From CAZBRS01 sp964494475 (GTDB lineage: Bacteria; Myxococcota_A; UBA9042; CAZBRS01): a stretch of 57,322 nt of DNA. Below the pieces are notes generated by a model. The model made no database searches and was not told the DNA's origin. It worked only from the letters and a program-made list of their open reading frames with translations. Both the position numbers and the translations under genes were made by a program. The DNA lies in the NCBI GenBank assembly GCA_964494475.1, contig CAZBRS010000040.1:1-57322 (forward strand), written 5' to 3'. Positions 1 through 10,336 of the stretch are shown piece after piece (position 1 is the stretch's first letter; the number at the start of each line of letters is the position of its first letter).

Positions 1-2094
1 GGCCCGCCAGTCGGCGATGCGCCCGATCAGCTTGTCGCGCCGCGCGCGATACTCGGCGCGGGTGGTCTCCATGGCCGCCAGGATGTCGGCCTTGGCCACC
101 TCGGCGTCGACGGCCGCCGGGTTCTTCTTCACGAGCTCGATCATGGCGGCGGCCACTCCCTCGCGATCGAAGAAGGGCAGGAGCTCGGAGGCCGTGTGCG
201 TCAACGCCTGATCGAAGACCTCGGCGGTCAGGTCGCGCTCGATCAACGCCTCGAGCGCGTCGACGAAGCGCGCGTAGACCACCGGGTCGGGCAGCAGGCG
301 CTTCTCGAGATCGCCCTCGGCGCAGAACACGAGGCCGTGGGGGTCGGGCATGGCGAACTGCCCGCCATGGTGGCAGGTGGTGTACAGGTCGTCGGTGTCC
401 CACGCGTGCACGTCGTAGAAATCGCCGAGGTCGGCCCGCCGCGCGGCCTCGGTCGAGTAGAAGTAGATCTCGTCGATGAAGTCGCCGGTGCCCATGAGGC
501 TGTGGAAGGCCACGAAGGTGAGGAAGTGATCGAGGTCGAGGCGCGATCGCGCCTCGGCGATCAGCGCCTCGCCGGCGAGGTCGCCGAGCCCCTCGACCAG
601 CTGCCAGTAGGGCGCCACGACGGCCGCATCAGCGGAGGTGTCGGGCGGGTACTCCACGTCGGGCAGCTTGTCCTCGGGGTCGAAGCGGCGCCGGACGACC
701 GTGTGCAGCCGCGACGTGGTCTCGAGCAGGCCCTCCTTCGGCTTCTGAACCAGGAGGTACACGCCCCACGTCTCGCCGTCGACCCGCAGCTCGGTGAGTG
801 CGGAGCCCAGGGGGAAGAGCCCGAGCGCGTGGAGCACCCGGTTGGCCGTGAGCTGGTTGTAATACCGATCGTCGTTGCAGAGCGAGATGAGGTGGAACTC
901 CTCGGCGGCGAAGCCGGGGCCGAGCACGCGCAGGTCGGGCCCCTTCAGGTCGAGGGTGAAGTTCTTGCGCTCGCAGTCGAGGCTGGTCTGGCCGCGCAGG
1001 TGGGCCACGGCGGTCACAGGCTCGGCGTCGCCCACGCGCACGCGGAGCTCGAAGTCGTCGGTCGCGAGGTCGGCCGAGACCTGCTCGAAGATGGCGCGCT
1101 CGTCGGCCGTGAACAGGAACTCGACGCGCGCGGGAGCCACATGGGCGCCAGCGGCGATGACCAGAGGGTCACAGGCCAGCGCCGACTGCTCGACGGGTCC
1201 CTCGGGCAGGACCAGGCCGCAGGCCTCCCCGCCGGGCAGACGCAGTTCGACCGCAGGCCCCATCCCGGCGGGCAGGCAGGCCGCGGCCCGCAGCAACGCC
1301 CCGCCGCGCTCGGCCAACCGGTCGAGGACGGTGGCGAGGCCCGCTTCGGGCTCGGCGCCGGCGGCGAGCACGTAGGCGTCGACCCCCATGGGCAGCGCGC
1401 CCACGTCGCCGGTCGTCGGCCCCTCCTCGTCGGTGAGGACGACCAGCGCTCGCCGGGCCGGGAAGATCGGGCCTCCGATGGCCCAGACCTCGGCGGCGGC
1501 CGCGGCCAGCGCGTCGCGCCAGGGCTGCCCTGCGTCGGTGGGACAGGACGCGAAGCCCCCGCGCAGCAACGACGCCGCCCGAGCACGCGCGGGCGAGAAG
1601 CCGCTCACCTGGGCCGCTCGCGCGCAGCGACGGTACAGGGCCACGCTCGTGCCCTCGGGGAGCGCCTCGACGAAGGCCGCCGCGTCGCGGAGCGCCTCGG
1701 CCCCGGCGTCGACCAGCAGCAGCACGAAGGAAGGCTCGACCGCGGCCGGCGCGACGGTCAACGGGATCGTGACGCCCCCGGCGCTCGCGAGGGAGAGGCC
1801 GCCGGGCGCGAGCAGGGCGGCGCGGTCGGCCGCGGGGCCCTCGCTCCGCAGGAGGAGCGCGACCCCCCTCCCCGGCCACGCGGCGACGTGACGCACCGAC
1901 ACGCGCCCGTCGGCGCAGTCGGGCGCCACGACCACCTCGATGGGGGGCGCGTCGTAGGGCGCGTCGTCGGGCACCTGGAGCGAGTCGGAGGCGTCGCAGG
2001 TCGCGCCATCGGCGGATGCGCCGGACGAGCCGCCGCAGGCCCCGAGGAACGCCACGAGCAGGGACATCGGTACGAGCGGGCGCAGACGACTCAC
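1..2094 (-). CDS. CotH-kinase family lipoprotein with N-terminal VWA-like domain (3' end outside window)
   Basis: At least 698 codons are read on the minus strand and run off the left edge in frame, so the C-terminus is missing. I chose the GTG at 2094 because GGAGGA lies just upstream and it gives a lipoprotein signal: basic MSRLRPLV, a short hydrophobic stretch and lipobox LGAC, then a Gly/Ser/Asp-rich linker. An ATG at 2067 would remove the basic n-region. The first half resembles a von Willebrand A fold (hydrophobic strand VLLLVDAG, later VVLTDEEG), but the MIDAS DxSxS is degenerate (DAGA). The second half has CotH-type landmarks: SLCNDDRYYNQLTANRVL, the GETWGVYLLVQ strand, and HAWDTDDLY in place of the usual P-WDLD catalytic segment. 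CotH proteins phosphorylate surface proteins; here the substrate is unknown. It is divergent from uvrA. The CotH assignment is fairly firm, the VWA half tentative. Confidence 0.75.
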   Translation of the reverse strand, partial: MSRLRPLVPMSLLVAFLGACGGSSGASADGATCDASDSLQVPDDAPYDAPPIEVVVAPDCADGRVSVRHVAAWPGRGVALLLRSEGPAADRAALLAPGGLSLASAGGVTIPLTVAPAAVEPSFVLLLVDAGAEALRDAAAFVEALPEGTSVALYRRCARAAQVSGFSPARARAASLLRGGFASCPTDAGQPWRDALAAAAAEVWAIGGPIFPARRALVVLTDEEGPTTGDVGALPMGVDAYVLAAGAEPEAGLATVLDRLAERGGALLRAAACLPAGMGPAVELRLPGGEACGLVLPEGPVEQSALACDPLVIAAGAHVAPARVEFLFTADERAIFEQVSADLATDDFELRVRVGDAEPVTAVAHLRGQTSLDCERKNFTLDLKGPDLRVLGPGFAAEEFHLISLCNDDRYYNQLTANRVLHALGLFPLGSALTELRVDGETWGVYLLVQKPKEGLLETTSRLHTVVRRRFDPEDKLPDVEYPPDTSADAAVVAPYWQLVEGLGDLAGEALIAEARSRLDLDHFLTFVAFHSLMGTGDFIDEIYFYSTEAARRADLGDFYDVHAWDTDDLYTTCHHGGQFAMPDPHGLVFCAEGDLEKRLLPDPVVYARFVDALEALIERDLTAEVFDQALTHTASELLPFFDREGVAAAMIELVKKNPAAVDAEVAKADILAAMETTRAEYRARRDKLIGRIADWRA

Positions 2095-2159
2095 GGGGCT
2101 CCTCCGAACCCCGACGATACCGAACCGGGAGGCCGTGCGCAAGGCGGGCGCGGGCCGTA

Positions 2160-2188
2160 TTTACGGGAGGCGGGCGCGCCCTTATAGT
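2160..2188 (+). promoter_or_regulatory. Candidate sigma-70 promoter of uvrA
   Basis: TTTACG (2160-2165), a 17-bp spacer, then TATAGT (2183-2188). The predicted start lies near 2195, giving a 5' leader of about 25 nt before the ATG at 2220, with GGAG just upstream of the start. No SOS (LexA) box was recognised by eye. Confidence 0.5.
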
Positions 2189-2219
2189 GCTCGCGGTCGA
2201 TCCCTTCGCCGGAGACCCC

Positions 2220-5045
<2,826 letters not shown>

Positions 5046-5145
5046 NNNNNNNNNNNNNNNNNNNNNNNNNNNNNNNNNNNNNNNNNNNNNNNNNNNNNNN
5101 NNNNNNNNNNNNNNNNNNNNNNNNNNNNNNNNNNNNNNNNNNNNN
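5046..5145. other. Assembly gap (100 Ns)
   Basis: Exactly 100 Ns, the conventional placeholder for a gap of unknown size. Because the flanks are identical for 55 bp, the true gap is most likely zero: the two contigs overlap and the segment should be collapsed. Confidence 0.97.
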
Positions 5146-5200
5146 GGTGGCGAAGGTGCCGGGCAGCTACACGGGGCAGTGGCTGGCGAAGATGGTGTAG
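5146..5200 (+). repeat. 55-bp end duplication, right copy of the uvrA 3' end
   Basis: Identical to 4991-5045, ending in the uvrA TAG at 5198-5200. It should not be annotated as a separate gene fragment. After collapse, the uvrA stop directly abuts the stop codon of the convergent ATPase at 5201. Confidence 0.9.
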
Positions 5201-6538
5201 TCACTCCTCCCCGACCACGGCGGGAGGGAGAAGCAGGAACCTCCACAGGGGCTGCACGTCGATGGTGCCCCCCTCCACGTCGAGCGTCCCCTCGTCGTTT
5301 CGCGTCACGATGACCCCCGACGGGACCTGCAACTCGCGCATGGCCTCGGCGAGCGCGCTGACCTCGCGCTGCTTCGTCCGGGGGTCGGCCAGCGACTCGC
5401 AGGCCTGCACCAGCACGCGGGCTCCCCTCCGGGGGGCGACCACGAAGTCGACCTCGCGGCCCGCTGTCGTCTTGTAGTAGAAGACCTCGGCGCCCTGGCG
5501 CCGGAGCGCCAGGAACACCAGGTTCTCGAGCAGGTGACCCGAGCTGACGAGGATGCCCGACGACACCGACGCGACCAGGGCGTGGTCGATGGCATAGACC
5601 TTCTTCGGGTTGGCGTTGGCTCGCGCCAACGAGGGGTCGAACAGGCGCACCGTGAACAGGAAGTACGCGTCCTCGAACCACGCGAGGTAGTCCGAGACCG
5701 AGGCCTTGGGGACCTTGTGCCCAAGGGACTTCAGGTAGCCCGTGAGCCGATTGACCGTGTAGAGCGAGGCGGCGTTGTTCAGGAGCCAATGCGCCAGGTC
5801 GGTGACGGCCTTGGGGTGCGAGACGTCGTGGCGTTCGACGAGGTCGCGGAACAGGATGGTGTGAAAGTACTCCTGGTGGATCTTGATACGAAGGCCGCGC
5901 TCGAGACCAAAGACCTCGGGGAAGCCGCCCGAGAGCCAGTACTCGTCCAGGCCCTGCTGCACCAGAAGGCGCTTCTTCGTCGAGAGCGGCGCGCGCGCGT
6001 CCACGCCCCTGCGCACCAGGAACTCGTGAAACGAGAAGGGGAACATCTCCCACGAGAGCGCGCGCCCGCGCATCTGCGTCGCGATCTCCTTCGACAGCAT
6101 GCGCGAGGACGAGCCCGTCACGTAGACCTCGCAGCGTTCGGTGCGCATCAGGCGGTCGAGGAACGGCTCCCACCCGGACACGGCCTGGATCTCGTCGAAG
6201 AAGCAGTGCACGACCTCGGTGCTCTTCTTCTCGGGATGAAGCGCGAAGTAAGCCTCGGGGACGAGGTCGAGCAGATCGGCCGTCAGGAAGTGAAGCCGAT
6301 CGTCGAAGAAGTTCAGGTACAGCAGGTTGGCCTTGGGCACGCCCGTGTCCAGCAGGCGTTGCATGATCTGGAACAGGTACGTCGACTTTCCGCTCCTGCG
6401 CACCCCAATCACGACGCTGGCCTTCTTTGGCAACGGAGAGACGCGGAGACTCCGCGGGGAGCCAGGGTCAAGCGGAGACTCGTGAAAATCAAGGAGCAGG
6501 GCCTTGATCGTCTGGAGCATCTGGCCCGTACCGGTCAT
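5201..6538 (-). CDS. AAA-family ATPase with DUF4143-type C-terminal domain
   Basis: About 445 residues. Near the N-terminus is Walker A GVRRSGKST, followed by a hydrophobic Walker B ending in acidic residues (HCFFDEIQAV) and an arginine-rich sensor region (TGSSSRMLSKEI). The C-terminal half (SDYLAWFEDAYFLFTVRLFD..., LENLVFLALRRQGAEVFYYKT, GREVDFVV) is the DUF4143 module, with a PD-(D/E)xK-like core of Glu, Asp and Lys. Such proteins are common accessory ATPases of unresolved role, often near toxin-antitoxin loci as here (hipBA is directly upstream on the same strand). The start is uncertain: a TTG at 6562, ATGs at 6538 and 6520, none with a clear Shine-Dalgarno. The promoter at 6574-6602 makes 6538 or 6520 more likely than 6562. 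Confidence 0.88.
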   Translation of the reverse strand: MTGTGQMLQTIKALLLDFHESPLDPGSPRSLRVSPLPKKASVVIGVRRSGKSTYLFQIMQRLLDTGVPKANLLYLNFFDDRLHFLTADLLDLVPEAYFALHPEKKSTEVVHCFFDEIQAVSGWEPFLDRLMRTERCEVYVTGSSSRMLSKEIATQMRGRALSWEMFPFSFHEFLVRRGVDARAPLSTKKRLLVQQGLDEYWLSGGFPEVFGLERGLRIKIHQEYFHTILFRDLVERHDVSHPKAVTDLAHWLLNNAASLYTVNRLTGYLKSLGHKVPKASVSDYLAWFEDAYFLFTVRLFDPSLARANANPKKVYAIDHALVASVSSGILVSSGHLLENLVFLALRRQGAEVFYYKTTAGREVDFVVAPRRGARVLVQACESLADPRTKQREVSALAEAMRELQVPSGVIVTRNDEGTLDVEGGTIDVQPLWRFLLLPPAVVGEE

Positions 6539-6573
6539 GAAAACGACCCGACATGGCGTCAATCTGGAAAGAA

Positions 6574-6602
6574 TTATTACCGGTTACGGGGAGTCCGTCA
6601 AG
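6574..6602 (-). promoter_or_regulatory. Candidate promoter of the DUF4143 ATPase
   Basis: On the minus strand TTGACG (6602-6597), a 17-bp spacer, then AATAAT (6579-6574), in an A/T-rich patch unusual for this sequence. Transcription would start near 6567, downstream of the hipA stop (6655), so the ATPase can be expressed separately from hipBA. Confidence 0.5.
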
Positions 6603-6654
6603 TCAGGGGCAAGGCTTTTCCCGGCCCCACCCTGCGCAGGGGCGGAGCGGCTCC

Positions 6655-7935
6655 TCAATCACGATCCCATTTCGCGAGGGCGTCGGGTGCGCCCTCGAAA
6701 GCGTAGGAGTTGAGCAGGCGGCGACGCCACAGGGAGCGCTCGTCGACCTCGGAGAGCGCGGCCGCTTTCGCGACCTCGGCCCAGTGAGCACGGATTCCCT
6801 CGATCTGGGCGGCCATGAGGCCGATCGCTGCCGGCTCGTCGAACTGGAAGTGCGGGGCGGCAGCGAGACAGGTCGCGAGCGTGCTCGCGCGCCTCTCTCC
6901 CGTGATCCGCATCGCCTGGTTGGCCTCGCGCCCCGTTCGACTCTGCGGGCAGAGGTCGTAGGCCGGCGTCAGCGTGAGCCACCTGCCATCCCAGAAGGCC
7001 GAATGGTTGCGCGCGTGGTCGTCGGTGTTGCCGCACAACACGTTGAAGACGAGGCGGCCATAGAGCTCGTGCAGCGTCGCCCTGGGCGCGGTGAAGCGGG
7101 CGCGGATGAGCTCGGCGAGATCCTCGTAGCTCGCATAACGGCCCATCATCTCGTCGAGCCCGAGCAAGGTCAGCGCCGAGACCACCGCTCTGCGGGTCCA
7201 GCCCTCTGTGGTCTTCTCGCGATCGAAGCGTCTGACGAGGAGTACGTCCTTACCGCCCGCCCGCGCGAGCTCGGTGGGGGCGACGTCCAGTCCGAGCCTC
7301 GCGGCCAACTGCATGGCGACGAACTCGGCCTTGACGACGCTGGTGAGGTCGGTGCTCGAGGAGAACTTGGCGATGAGCTTCGCGTCCGCCGTTTCGAGCG
7401 CCGCCTTGGGGCGGGCTCCGCCGAGGCTCGTCCCGTGGAGCACCGCGCGCTCGAGTTCGGGCGCTATCGGCACGCCCCTCTCGACGTGGTCGGCCACGGC
7501 CAGCAGATCCTCGAGGGAGGCCGTATCCTGCATGCGCGGCTCATAGGTGGCGCCCGATCGTTGGAAATCGAGCGCCCCGCAGCGATCCGAGCCCGACTCG
7601 ATCAGGTAGGTAAACTCGTCGACCGCATCGACGTCGAGGTCGTCGCCCTTCCTGCCCTGGAGCCGATTGACGATCACGCGGCGTCCCCAGGCGTCGGGCG
7701 CTCCGTCTCGGAGGCAGCCTGCCATGGTCAGGCCGTCGAGCGGCAGGATGGCGCCGCGCCGGAGCGGCAACTCGGCGTCGTAGAGGGGGATCGCTGCGCG
7801 GCGCTCGAGGTAGCTTCGACCGTAGTTGAACACGGTTCGATCGCCGTCGCGCTTGAGGAGTCCGGCGACGACGGGATCCGTCTCGCCCGGCAGCCAGGTC
7901 CAGACGTAGACCTCCTCGATCGGCTCAGAAGTCAT
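6655..7935 (-). CDS. hipA: HipA family serine/threonine kinase toxin
   Basis: 426 residues, normal for HipA. Visible landmarks are the N-terminal subdomain (LPPLPLDGLT-like AILPLDGLTMAG), the phosphate-binding loop HGTSLGGARPKA, a lysine strand (AKLIAKF), the catalytic NTDDHARNHS segment and the DLCPQ metal-binding Asp. HipA toxins phosphorylate an aminoacyl-tRNA synthetase (GltX in E. coli) and induce dormancy; the target here cannot be read from sequence. The start overlaps the 3' end of the upstream antitoxin by 11 bp, so the pair is translationally coupled in the classical antitoxin-first order. All catalytic residues I can check are present, so it looks intact. Confidence 0.93.
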   Translation of the reverse strand: MTSEPIEEVYVWTWLPGETDPVVAGLLKRDGDRTVFNYGRSYLERRAAIPLYDAELPLRRGAILPLDGLTMAGCLRDGAPDAWGRRVIVNRLQGRKGDDLDVDAVDEFTYLIESGSDRCGALDFQRSGATYEPRMQDTASLEDLLAVADHVERGVPIAPELERAVLHGTSLGGARPKAALETADAKLIAKFSSSTDLTSVVKAEFVAMQLAARLGLDVAPTELARAGGKDVLLVRRFDREKTTEGWTRRAVVSALTLLGLDEMMGRYASYEDLAELIRARFTAPRATLHELYGRLVFNVLCGNTDDHARNHSAFWDGRWLTLTPAYDLCPQSRTGREANQAMRITGERRASTLATCLAAAPHFQFDEPAAIGLMAAQIEGIRAHWAEVAKAAALSEVDERSLWRRRLLNSYAFEGAPDALAKWDRD

Positions 7936-8263
7936 CCTTGACCTCGCTCATGGTCGGGCGGGCCGAGCGTGGCAGCAACGTCAACGTGCGCCCCAGCGAC
8001 TCGTTGTTGGCGACGAGGCGCTCGCGGTCGAGATCGAAGAGGCGGATCCCGACGAGGGCTGCCGTCTCGAAGACGGCGCCGATCGAGCAACCGGGCTCGC
8101 CGCGCTCGATCCGATGCAGGAGACCGCGCGAGATGCCCGCGCGCTCCGCGAGTTGGGCCGCCGTTTCCTTGCGCACGATCCTTGCCTCGCGGATGAGGCG
8201 GCCGAGATAGGTGAGGGCCTCGTGGGCGTAGCGAGTCGTGGCGCGCGCAGGGGGCTTGGGCAT
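7925..8263 (-). CDS. hipB: HipB-like XRE-family antitoxin/repressor
   Basis: 112 residues with one Cro/cI-type helix-turn-helix (LIREARIVRKETAAQLAERA followed by GISRGLLHRIERGEPG). The family binds HipA and represses the operon. The start at 8263 is the first methionine (MPKPPARATT). The gene overlaps hipA by 11 bp. A GTTC-N8-GAAC palindrome sits about 35 bp upstream of the start, where an autoregulatory operator is expected. Confidence 0.9.
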   Translation of the reverse strand: MPKPPARATTRYAHEALTYLGRLIREARIVRKETAAQLAERAGISRGLLHRIERGEPGCSIGAVFETAALVGIRLFDLDRERLVANNESLGRTLTLLPRSARPTMSEVKDDF

Positions 8264-8298
8264 GGATGCACCATCAGCGAGTCGCGAACAATGTACGC

Positions 8299-8314
8299 GT
8301 TCTGTTTATGGAAC
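8299..8314 (-). promoter_or_regulatory. Candidate HipB operator (GTTC-N8-GAAC)
   Basis: GTTC at 8299-8302 and GAAC at 8311-8314 are separated by 8 bp, 36-51 bp upstream of the hipB start. Another GAAC lies at 8286-8289. E. coli HipB binds TATCC-N8-GGATA, so the spacing is the same though the half-site differs. The surrounding 30 bp are A/T-rich, as expected for a promoter/operator. Assignment is by position and symmetry only. Confidence 0.45.
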
Positions 8315-8372
8315 ATACGTGAGACTGAGCTGGGCGTCAAGCGCCCAGAACGGCGGCGTCGGTTCGCCCCTA

Positions 8373-8404
8373 GGAGCCCGTAGCGCATAGCGCTATCGGG
8401 CTCC
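8373..8404. repeat. Imperfect hairpin (GGAGCCCG ... CGGGCTCC)
   Basis: GGAGCCCG-TAGCGC at the left pairs with GCGCTAT-CGGGCTCC at the right, with one bulged base and a tiny loop. It begins with CTAGGAGCC, the same start as the terminal repeats of the 8441-8543 element. There is no T-run, so it is not a canonical intrinsic terminator. Confidence 0.6.
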
Positions 8405-8414
8405 GTCTGGGGGT

Positions 8415-8432
8415 CTGGGGGCCCTCCCCCAG
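8415..8432. repeat. Perfect GC hairpin CTGGGGG-CCCT-CCCCCAG
   Basis: A 7-bp perfect stem with a 4-base loop between hipB and the small lipoprotein gene. No T-tract follows on either strand. It may stop or stabilise transcripts, but function is unproven. Confidence 0.6.
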
Positions 8433-8440
8433 GCAACAAC

Positions 8441-8543
8441 CTAGGAGCCTGTCAGTCGTGTTTTCAAGGGGTTGCACCATTAGCGTCGAGGCTGCCGCAA
8501 GAGTCTCCACGGCATTCTGGTCCAATGCGCTACAGGCTCCTAG
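8441..8543. repeat. 103-bp element with 12-bp perfect terminal inverted repeats
   Basis: CTAGGAGCCTGT at 8441-8452 is the exact inverse complement of ACAGGCTCCTAG at 8532-8543. The right end also reads, on the minus strand, CTAGGAGCCTGTAGCGCAT, which nearly matches the plus-strand sequence from 8370 (one difference). The right repeat supplies the TAG stop (8540-8542) of the lipoprotein gene. Size and ends suggest a MITE or an internally deleted insertion-sequence relic; no transposase is present. Confidence 0.5.
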
Positions 8544-8875
8544 GGTTCGACCACCTCGGGCACCTCGGCGCCCTCGCACTCGGGGGTGCCCTCGGGGCAG
8601 ACGATGGCCGAGGGCTCGCAGGGGCAGACGTCGGTGCCCGCGCCCGCGTCGCAGTTCCACTCGTGGCCGTACTCGTCGACGCACGTGCAGCCGCCGGTCT
8701 GGGAGTCGGCCCCGGGCGCCGCGGTGTCGATCGCCAGGACGGCGTCGTGGTCGTCGATGCTGTTCCGCACGTCTTGCCCCGGCGTGGGCACGGGATCGAT
8801 GGCGCAGGCCGGCAGCCCGCAGAGCAGAACGAACCCCGCGATCAGGCCCAGGAGCGGTTGAAATCGGCCCACCAC
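8540..8875 (-). CDS. Small cysteine-rich lipoprotein, unknown function
   Basis: 111 residues starting with GTG at 8875 (GGAGGG about 5-9 bases upstream). It has a clear signal peptide (MVGRFQPLLGLIAGFVLLCG) and lipobox LPAC, so the mature protein would be lipid-anchored. The mature part is short, acidic and Pro/Cys-rich, with CTC, a spaced CPC and a further C-x7-C, possibly a disulphide or metal knot. No family was recognised. Its stop codon lies inside the right terminal repeat of the 103-bp element. It is divergent from another lipoprotein gene through a shared symmetric promoter. Confidence 0.7.
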   Translation of the reverse strand: MVGRFQPLLGLIAGFVLLCGLPACAIDPVPTPGQDVRNSIDDHDAVLAIDTAAPGADSQTGGCTCVDEYGHEWNCDAGAGTDVCPCEPSAIVCPEGTPECEGAEVPEVVEP

Positions 8876-8898
8876 GCCACCCTCCGACAGAGGGCTTC

Positions 8899-8928
8899 AT
8901 TGTAGCGAAGCCCCGGGGCGCGTACAAT
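8899..8928. promoter_or_regulatory. Superimposed divergent promoters (palindromic ATTGTA-N18-TACAAT)
   Basis: On the plus strand TTGTAG (8900-8905), 17 bp, TACAAT (8923-8928). On the minus strand TTGTAC (8927-8922), 17 bp, TACAAT (8904-8899). Each -10 box doubles as the complement of the other promoter's -35 box, so the two promoters occupy the same 30 bp and cannot be used at once. The rightward transcript would begin at or within a base or two of the ATG at 8935 (leaderless); the leftward one near 8892. Confidence 0.55.
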
Positions 8929-8934
8929 ACCGCC

Positions 8935-9693
8935 ATGGTCCGACGAAGCCGCGTCCCCTCCCTGTTGACGGCCTTGCTCGCCCTCGCGGCGTGCAGCAGC
9001 ACCCGCGTCTCGAGCGTCGCGGTGCCGCCGCCCCACGCTCCGTTCGCGCTGGCGCTCACGGTGAGCGAGAGCGACACGGTCGCGGTCGTGTCGCAGGTGA
9101 TCGCGAACGGCCTGCTCGAGGTCGTCGAGGCCGAGCGCCCGACGGGTCGGCTGCTGCTCGGCGTTCGCGACGGATCCCGCCTGGTCACGCTGGCCCTGTC
9201 CCGCGCGTTCGACCCGGCGCTCGTGGCCGACTGGCGGGGCTTGGCCGTACACGTCGAGGCGACGGTGGCGCCCGAGGGTACCGACCTCGAGCTCACCGAG
9301 GCCGAGGGTCAGGGCCTGCTGCTCCTGGTCGTGTCGCGTCGCTTCGCCGACCGCCTGCCGGGCAAGCCCGACCAATGGGGCACGCCCGCCGACCTGCCCC
9401 TCCGGCGCGTGGCGGGGGCGTCGACGCTGCGCACCACCGGTGACGAGAACGACTGCGTGGCCTTGTCGGTGCACTACCCTCTCGAGGTGGTCGGAGGCCC
9501 GGCCCCCCTGCGCCTCGACCCCGACACCTGGGCGCCGGCCACGTGGCGCGGCCGGGCCGTCGGTCTCCTGAACCACGAAGCGTGGTGGTACCGCCGCAGC
9601 ACCTGCCCGACCCTCGAGGGCGCCGGCTTCACGGTCATCGTGCGCGCGCTGCCTCAGACCCCCCTGGCTAAGGGCCCGAACACCACCTTGTGA
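8935..9693 (+). CDS. Lipoprotein, unknown function, probably from a leaderless mRNA
   Basis: 252 residues. MVRRSRVPSLLTALLALAAC is a textbook lipoprotein signal with lipobox LAAC. The mature part is beta-rich with no recognised domain; it ends with a segment containing two cysteines (ENDCVALSV, RRSTCPTL). The ATG is only 6 bases after the TACAAT box and has no Shine-Dalgarno. The 3' end overlaps the convergent queE by 40 bp. The upstream frame stays open but contains no better start. Confidence 0.75.
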   Translation: MVRRSRVPSLLTALLALAACSSTRVSSVAVPPPHAPFALALTVSESDTVAVVSQVIANGLLEVVEAERPTGRLLLGVRDGSRLVTLALSRAFDPALVADWRGLAVHVEATVAPEGTDLELTEAEGQGLLLLVVSRRFADRLPGKPDQWGTPADLPLRRVAGASTLRTTGDENDCVALSVHYPLEVVGGPAPLRLDPDTWAPATWRGRAVGLLNHEAWWYRRSTCPTLEGAGFTVIVRALPQTPLAKGPNTTL

Positions 9694-10307
9694 AGCTGCA
9701 GGTTCAGCCGCGCGAACCCCAGGCGGCGCTCGACGAGCGCGCGCGCCAGGCGGGCCGCGTCGAAGCGGCCGTGCACCGGCGAGAACAGGATCTCGACGCC
9801 GCGTTCGTGGAGGGGGTGGCGCTGGAGCAGCGCACAGGCGGCCTCGAGGTCGGCGGCGTCGGCCACCACCAGCTTGAGCGCGTCGCCGGCCCCGAGCAGC
9901 GCGAAGTTCGCGTCGCAGAAGGGCTCGAAGCGCCGCCCCCCCACGAAGGCGCTCGGCGGCTTCCAGTCGACCACACGCGCCACGCGCCGGTCGATCGCCT
10001 CGATCGAGCGCGTTCCGTTGGTCTCGAGGGAGACCTCCCAGCCCCGATCCAGGCAGGCGCTCGCCAGCTCCGGCAGCCCGGGCTCGAGCAGCGGCTCCCC
10101 CCCGGTCAGGCACACGCGCGGCAGACCATGCCCGGCCACCTCGCCGAGCACCTGCTCCACGGTCAACTCTCGAAACGATTTCTCGGCCTCCCGGGTGTCG
10201 CACCACGCACAGTCGAGGTTGCAACCCGAGAGGCGCACGAACACCGTGGGCAACCCCGCCCGCGACGTTTCTCCCTGAATGGACGCGAAGATCTCGTGAA
10301 CGCGCAT
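9654..10307 (-). CDS. queE: 7-carboxy-7-deazaguanine synthase QueE (radical SAM)
   Basis: 217 residues from the ATG at 10307 (MRVHEIFASIQGETSRAG); an in-frame extension to 10355 looks non-native. QueE converts 6-carboxytetrahydropterin to 7-carboxy-7-deazaguanine in queuosine/preQ0 synthesis. Visible: the IQGE(T)SRAGLP N-terminus, the [4Fe-4S] motif GCNLDCAWC (C-x3-C-x2-C), TGGEPLL for SAM binding and VSLETNG. No other que genes are in the window. Its 3' end overlaps the convergent lipoprotein gene by 40 bp, unusual for two unrelated genes. Confidence 0.93.
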   Translation of the reverse strand: MRVHEIFASIQGETSRAGLPTVFVRLSGCNLDCAWCDTREAEKSFRELTVEQVLGEVAGHGLPRVCLTGGEPLLEPGLPELASACLDRGWEVSLETNGTRSIEAIDRRVARVVDWKPPSAFVGGRRFEPFCDANFALLGAGDALKLVVADAADLEAACALLQRHPLHERGVEILFSPVHGRFDAARLARALVERRLGFARLNLQLHKVVFGPLARGV

Positions 10308-10336
10308 CGCGGCGCCCGCCCCCTTTTTCGCGCGCC

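Noticed and set aside
196..2187. Long rightward and other alternative-frame ORFs opposite the CotH gene and many similar ones elsewhere.
   Set aside because: High-GC DNA gives long open antisense frames; these lack start signals, motifs or plausible composition and are shadows of the genes listed.
2016..2219. A 68-residue N-terminal extension of UvrA.
   Set aside because: The promoter lies inside that stretch, its translation is unlike any UvrA, and MPEGEIRIIGAAEHN at 2220 matches the family start.
6520..6562. Starting the DUF4143 ATPase at the TTG at 6562.
   Set aside because: It lies only about 5 bases after the predicted transcription start, lacks a Shine-Dalgarno sequence and gives a non-family N-terminus; later ATGs fit better.
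8441..8543. Calling an insertion sequence or naming a transposase family for the 103-bp element.
   Set aside because: Only the ends are present; no transposase coding sequence is visible, so only the repeat is reported.
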